This document shows, piece by piece, positions 61,709 to 64,000 of a DNA stretch of 64,000 nucleotides. Source of the stretch: Ollibium composti (GTDB lineage: Bacteria; Pseudomonadota; Alphaproteobacteria; Rhizobiales; Rhizobiaceae); the NCBI RefSeq assembly GCF_004801285.1, contig NZ_SSNY01000008.1:124001-188000 (forward strand), written 5' to 3'. Numbering within the stretch: the stretch's first letter is position 1; each line of letters opens with the position of its first letter. The translations under genes were made by a program, and so were the position numbers. The notes under the pieces are model-generated. The model was not told the origin of the DNA, ran no database searches, and worked only from the letters and a program-made list of their open reading frames with translations.

Positions 61709-62878
61709 TCAGACGGTCGTGAACAGCCACTCGAAGAAGGCGACGTTTTCGCGGTCCATATCATCGTCGACCGGTTCCGGCTGTGAGGCCATCTTGACGA
61801 CGACGGTCTCGGTCGCCGGATCGACGACCACCCATTGGCCGTGGATACCGATGCCGCAGAACCAGCCTTTGCCGCTCTGATACCATTTGTTGCGGTAGCG
61901 CCCTTCCGGCAGGAGGTTGACGAAATCGCCGACCAGCCAGGCATCGCGGCTGCCGGCGGTTGTCGTGTCGCGAATCCAGCTTTCGGCGACGATGCGCTTG
62001 CCGCCGGCAACGCCGTCCTGCCGCATCATCTCGCCGACGCGCGCAAGGTCGCGCGGGCTGATAGACACGCCGCCGGCGGTGCGCGCATAACCCTGGCGAT
62101 CCACTGTGACGGCCACCGTGCCGCGAATGCCGAGGGGTCCCCACAGGCGTTCCCGCATGAGGTCGCATACCCGTTGCCCGGATGCCCGTTCCACGATGAC
62201 GCCCAGCATGTCCGAGTTGGGCGAGCGATAGCGGAAGACCTCGCCATGCGGGCCAGGCAACCGCTTGAGATCGCACAGCAGGTCAAGCAGGCTTTCCCCG
62301 TTTCCGCCGGGGTTCCACAGCATCGCCTGGCGATAGCGGGCGAACACGCTTTCGGGGTCCAGATAGGCCTCCTCGAAATCGAGGCTGACGGTCATGTCCA
62401 GCACATGGCGCACCGTGGCATCGCCATAGGCGGAGTTCGCCGCCTCCGGCACGTAGGTCACCACCGGCGCTTCAGGATCGAGCAGCCCGTCGCCTTCGAG
62501 GATGCCGGCGACGATGGCCGTCAGCGACTTGCTGATCGAGAAAGCGAGATGCGGTGCGCCGAAGCGCGTATGCGGAGCTTGCCAGTCGGCAACGAACTCG
62601 CCGCGCCGCATGACAGCCAGCGCATCGCTGTGCGTGCGTTCGAGAAACGCCTGCACGGTCGGCGCTCCATCCAGCGACGCAACCTTCCTGTCCAAAATGC
62701 CGGCCGGGTCCGCGGGCGCCTCGTCCTGCGCCTGCCCGTAGGTCTGGACGACACTCGGTACGATCTCGGCGACGTTCTGGAAGGCCCAGCGGTTGAACGG
62801 CGCCGTGCGCCAATTGGCGAGGGTGACTTCGTCGCGACGGAAGCCGAATTTCTGCTGGAAGGCCGTGCTGCCTGTCAT
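61709..62878 (-). CDS. Serine hydrolase, beta-lactamase/6-aminohexanoate-dimer hydrolase type
   Basis: A 389-residue member of the class C beta-lactamase/transpeptidase fold. The catalytic SxxK is S114-I-S-K117 in 'LAFSISKSLTAIVAG', and the tyrosine motif is 'RYRSPNSDMLG'. The segment 'ISPRDLARVGEMMRQDG' is common in NylB-like esterases and amidases. No signal peptide is seen. Start at 62878 has GGAGAGGA upstream. It ends six bases from the convergent TetR stop. True antibiotic resistance is unlikely; an ester or amide substrate is more probable. Confidence 0.82.
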   Translation of the reverse strand: MTGSTAFQQKFGFRRDEVTLANWRTAPFNRWAFQNVAEIVPSVVQTYGQAQDEAPADPAGILDRKVASLDGAPTVQAFLERTHSDALAVMRRGEFVADWQAPHTRFGAPHLAFSISKSLTAIVAGILEGDGLLDPEAPVVTYVPEAANSAYGDATVRHVLDMTVSLDFEEAYLDPESVFARYRQAMLWNPGGNGESLLDLLCDLKRLPGPHGEVFRYRSPNSDMLGVIVERASGQRVCDLMRERLWGPLGIRGTVAVTVDRQGYARTAGGVSISPRDLARVGEMMRQDGVAGGKRIVAESWIRDTTTAGSRDAWLVGDFVNLLPEGRYRNKWYQSGKGWFCGIGIHGQWVVVDPATETVVVKMASQPEPVDDDMDRENVAFFEWLFTTV

Positions 62879-62952
62879 CGAAGGTCCTCTCCGTGCCCGA
62901 GTCGCCGTATCCATTGGATACGCCGTGTTCCCGCCCGTGCACAGACGGAAAG

Positions 62953-63699
62953 TCAGCGGCGCTGCCGCCGCAGCCATTCGAGCGTGGCGGCGACATCGGC
63001 GAGAGCATGGCCGGCCAGCGTCGCGCCGTTCGGCTTCACCCGTATCGAGATGCCGTCCGCCTCGTTGATCGCCTCGAAGCCGGTTTCGTCGGAGGTATCG
63101 TCGCCGAGGAAGACCGGGCGACGCCCGCGGAAATCCTCCATTCTCATGAAGCGCCGGATCGCGGCTCCCTTGACCGCTTCCAGCGGCATCAGTTCGACGC
63201 CGGCGTTGCCGGGCAGCAGGCGATAGTTCGGCGGGAGCCGCGTCAAGGCCTGTTCGACAAGCTGGATCGCCCGGTCGAGAAGATCCGGGGCGGCGCGCGT
63301 GTGGATCGCCAGGATCGGGCCCTTGCGCTCGACATGAACGTTGCGGCCGGCGAATTCGACCTCGATCTCGTCGGCCAATGCCGCGATGTCGGCAGGCTCC
63401 TTTGCCGGCTCGACCGGGCCGCCCGGCTCCAGCCGGTGTTCCAGCCCGTAAAGCCCGGCCGCGCGCAGTTCCAGCGGCGCGAACAGCCGATCGGCCGCCG
63501 CCACGGACCGCCCGGTCACCAGGGCCAGCGCGCCGTCGAAGCGCTCCTGTAATGCGGCGAGCAGGATGCGCAGGTCGGCATCGACCACCACCGCGTCCGG
63601 ATGCGGTGCATGTTCCACGAGGGTGCCGTCGATGTCGAGAAACAGCGCCCAGTTCGGCCCGTCGAGATCGGGCGGCGGCAACAGATCCATGCCGCTCAC
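62953..63699 (-). CDS. otsB: Trehalose-6-phosphate phosphatase
   Basis: A 248-residue HAD-IIB phosphatase that makes trehalose from trehalose-6-phosphate. Motif I 'ALFLDIDGTLVEHAPHP', motif II 'ALVTGRSVAAADRLF', 'VERKGPILAIHTR' and motif IV 'FLGDDTSDETGFEAIN' are those of OtsB. The GTG start overlaps the otsA stop (GTGA); an in-frame ATG nine bases later is an alternative. It is the second gene of an otsA-otsB pair that makes the compatible solute trehalose. Confidence 0.92.
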   Translation of the reverse strand: MSGMDLLPPPDLDGPNWALFLDIDGTLVEHAPHPDAVVVDADLRILLAALQERFDGALALVTGRSVAAADRLFAPLELRAAGLYGLEHRLEPGGPVEPAKEPADIAALADEIEVEFAGRNVHVERKGPILAIHTRAAPDLLDRAIQLVEQALTRLPPNYRLLPGNAGVELMPLEAVKGAAIRRFMRMEDFRGRRPVFLGDDTSDETGFEAINEADGISIRVKPNGATLAGHALADVAATLEWLRRQRR

Positions 63700-64000
63700 A
63701 GTGCCGCCACCCGGCCGCGACGGATCATGGTGAGCAGGTTGCCGTTGCCGGCGGGCGGGCCGCCATGCGCCGTCGCACGCTCCATCTCGCCGCGCTTGCG
63801 CAGGCGGGCGGCATCGAGCAGCATCGAGCCCGCCCAGCGATAGACGTTGTTGTCGCGCACGATCTCGCGCATGCGCCGCATGCGGCTTCGCTGCTCCTGC
63901 TCGGGCATGGTCAACGCCTGCTGCAGCGCATCGGCCATCATCGTCACGTCGTAGGGATTGACGATCAGCGCCTCCAGAAGCTCCTTGGACGCACCCGCGA
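63696..64000 (-). CDS. otsA: Trehalose-6-phosphate synthase, C-terminal part (runs off window)
   Basis: The last 101 residues of a family GT20 glycosyltransferase, which transfers glucose from a nucleotide sugar to glucose-6-phosphate. 'KELLEALIVNPYDVTMMADAL' is the conserved C-terminal block with the sugar-nucleotide site, and 'MREIVRDNNVYRWAGSML' is typical of OtsA ends. The gene continues beyond base 64000. It overlaps otsB by four bases. Confidence 0.9.
   Translation of the reverse strand, partial: AGASKELLEALIVNPYDVTMMADALQQALTMPEQEQRSRMRRMREIVRDNNVYRWAGSMLLDAARLRKRGEMERATAHGGPPAGNGNLLTMIRRGRVAAL

Noticed and set aside
61709..62878. Beta-lactamase antibiotic resistance gene
   Set aside because: SxxK and a YRS-type motif fit NylB/esterase relatives; there is no export signal, which a resistance enzyme would need.

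Overview
The window is GC-rich, densely coded DNA with short intergenic gaps, ATGA/TGATG operon overlaps and long antisense open frames. Gene content (fused RhaD, a DeoR-controlled rhaKTPQS importer, EryABCDHI enzymes, many ABC sugar importers) points to an alphaproteobacterium of the Hyphomicrobiales, most like Mesorhizobium and other Phyllobacteriaceae. That placement is inferred from gene families, not from a search. I saw no tRNA, rRNA, insertion sequence, CRISPR array or replication gene. No stretch over 300 bases lacks a gene; the two largest gaps (about 216 and 245 bases) are divergent promoter regions holding inverted repeats.

Layout. (1) 50-5136, plus: peptide-type ABC binding protein and two permeases with an M14 zinc carboxypeptidase; ATPases are not in view. 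(2) 5176-18827: L-rhamnose locus. rhaD is divergent from rhaR-rhaK-rhaT-rhaP-rhaQ-rhaS, then a terminator, then a class II aldolase, a D-ribulokinase-like kinase, a HAD-IIA protein and rhaI. No rhamnose mutarotase (rhaU) is seen. (3) 18861-32958: a second sugar or polyol locus. A SorC regulator, FGGY kinase and fuculose-phosphate-type aldolase run left. An AraM-type glycerol-1-phosphate dehydrogenase, HAD phosphatase, MalFGK2-type importer, two dehydrogenases (SDR and GpsA-like) and a second RhaD-like fused aldolase/dehydrogenase run right. (4) 32968-47653, minus: a tetritol operon in transcription order eryD, binding protein, two permeases, two unequal ATPases, eryA, a 2-hydroxyacid dehydrogenase, eryB, eryC, eryH, eryI, dhaK, dhaL. 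(5) 47899-56972: a glutamine-synthetase-like ligase on plus; on minus a ROK regulator, an M20 amidohydrolase, two tandem paralogous binding proteins, one RbsC-type permease, a YhfX-type PLP enzyme and a half-size RbsA ATPase. (6) 57105-61702: a three-subunit molybdenum aldehyde oxidoreductase (paoABC type) with a divergent TetR regulator. (7) 61709-64000: a serine beta-lactamase-fold hydrolase and otsB/otsA (otsA runs off the edge).

How it works together. The window reads as a carbohydrate-utilisation region: at least five ABC importers, each beside its own regulator and/or kinases, aldolases, isomerases and dehydrogenases that would deliver DHAP, lactaldehyde or erythrose-4-phosphate to central metabolism. 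The best candidates for undescribed biology are the composite tetritol operon (EryABCHI plus DhaKL, served by a maltose/glycerol-type rather than ribose-type importer), the locus pairing sn-glycerol-1-phosphate and glycerol-3-phosphate-type dehydrogenases with two aldolases, and the ROK/M20/YhfX transporter operon with duplicated binding proteins. Every one of the six binding-protein genes is followed within about 15 bases by a strong GC hairpin, which suggests a shared way of raising binding-protein mRNA relative to downstream genes.
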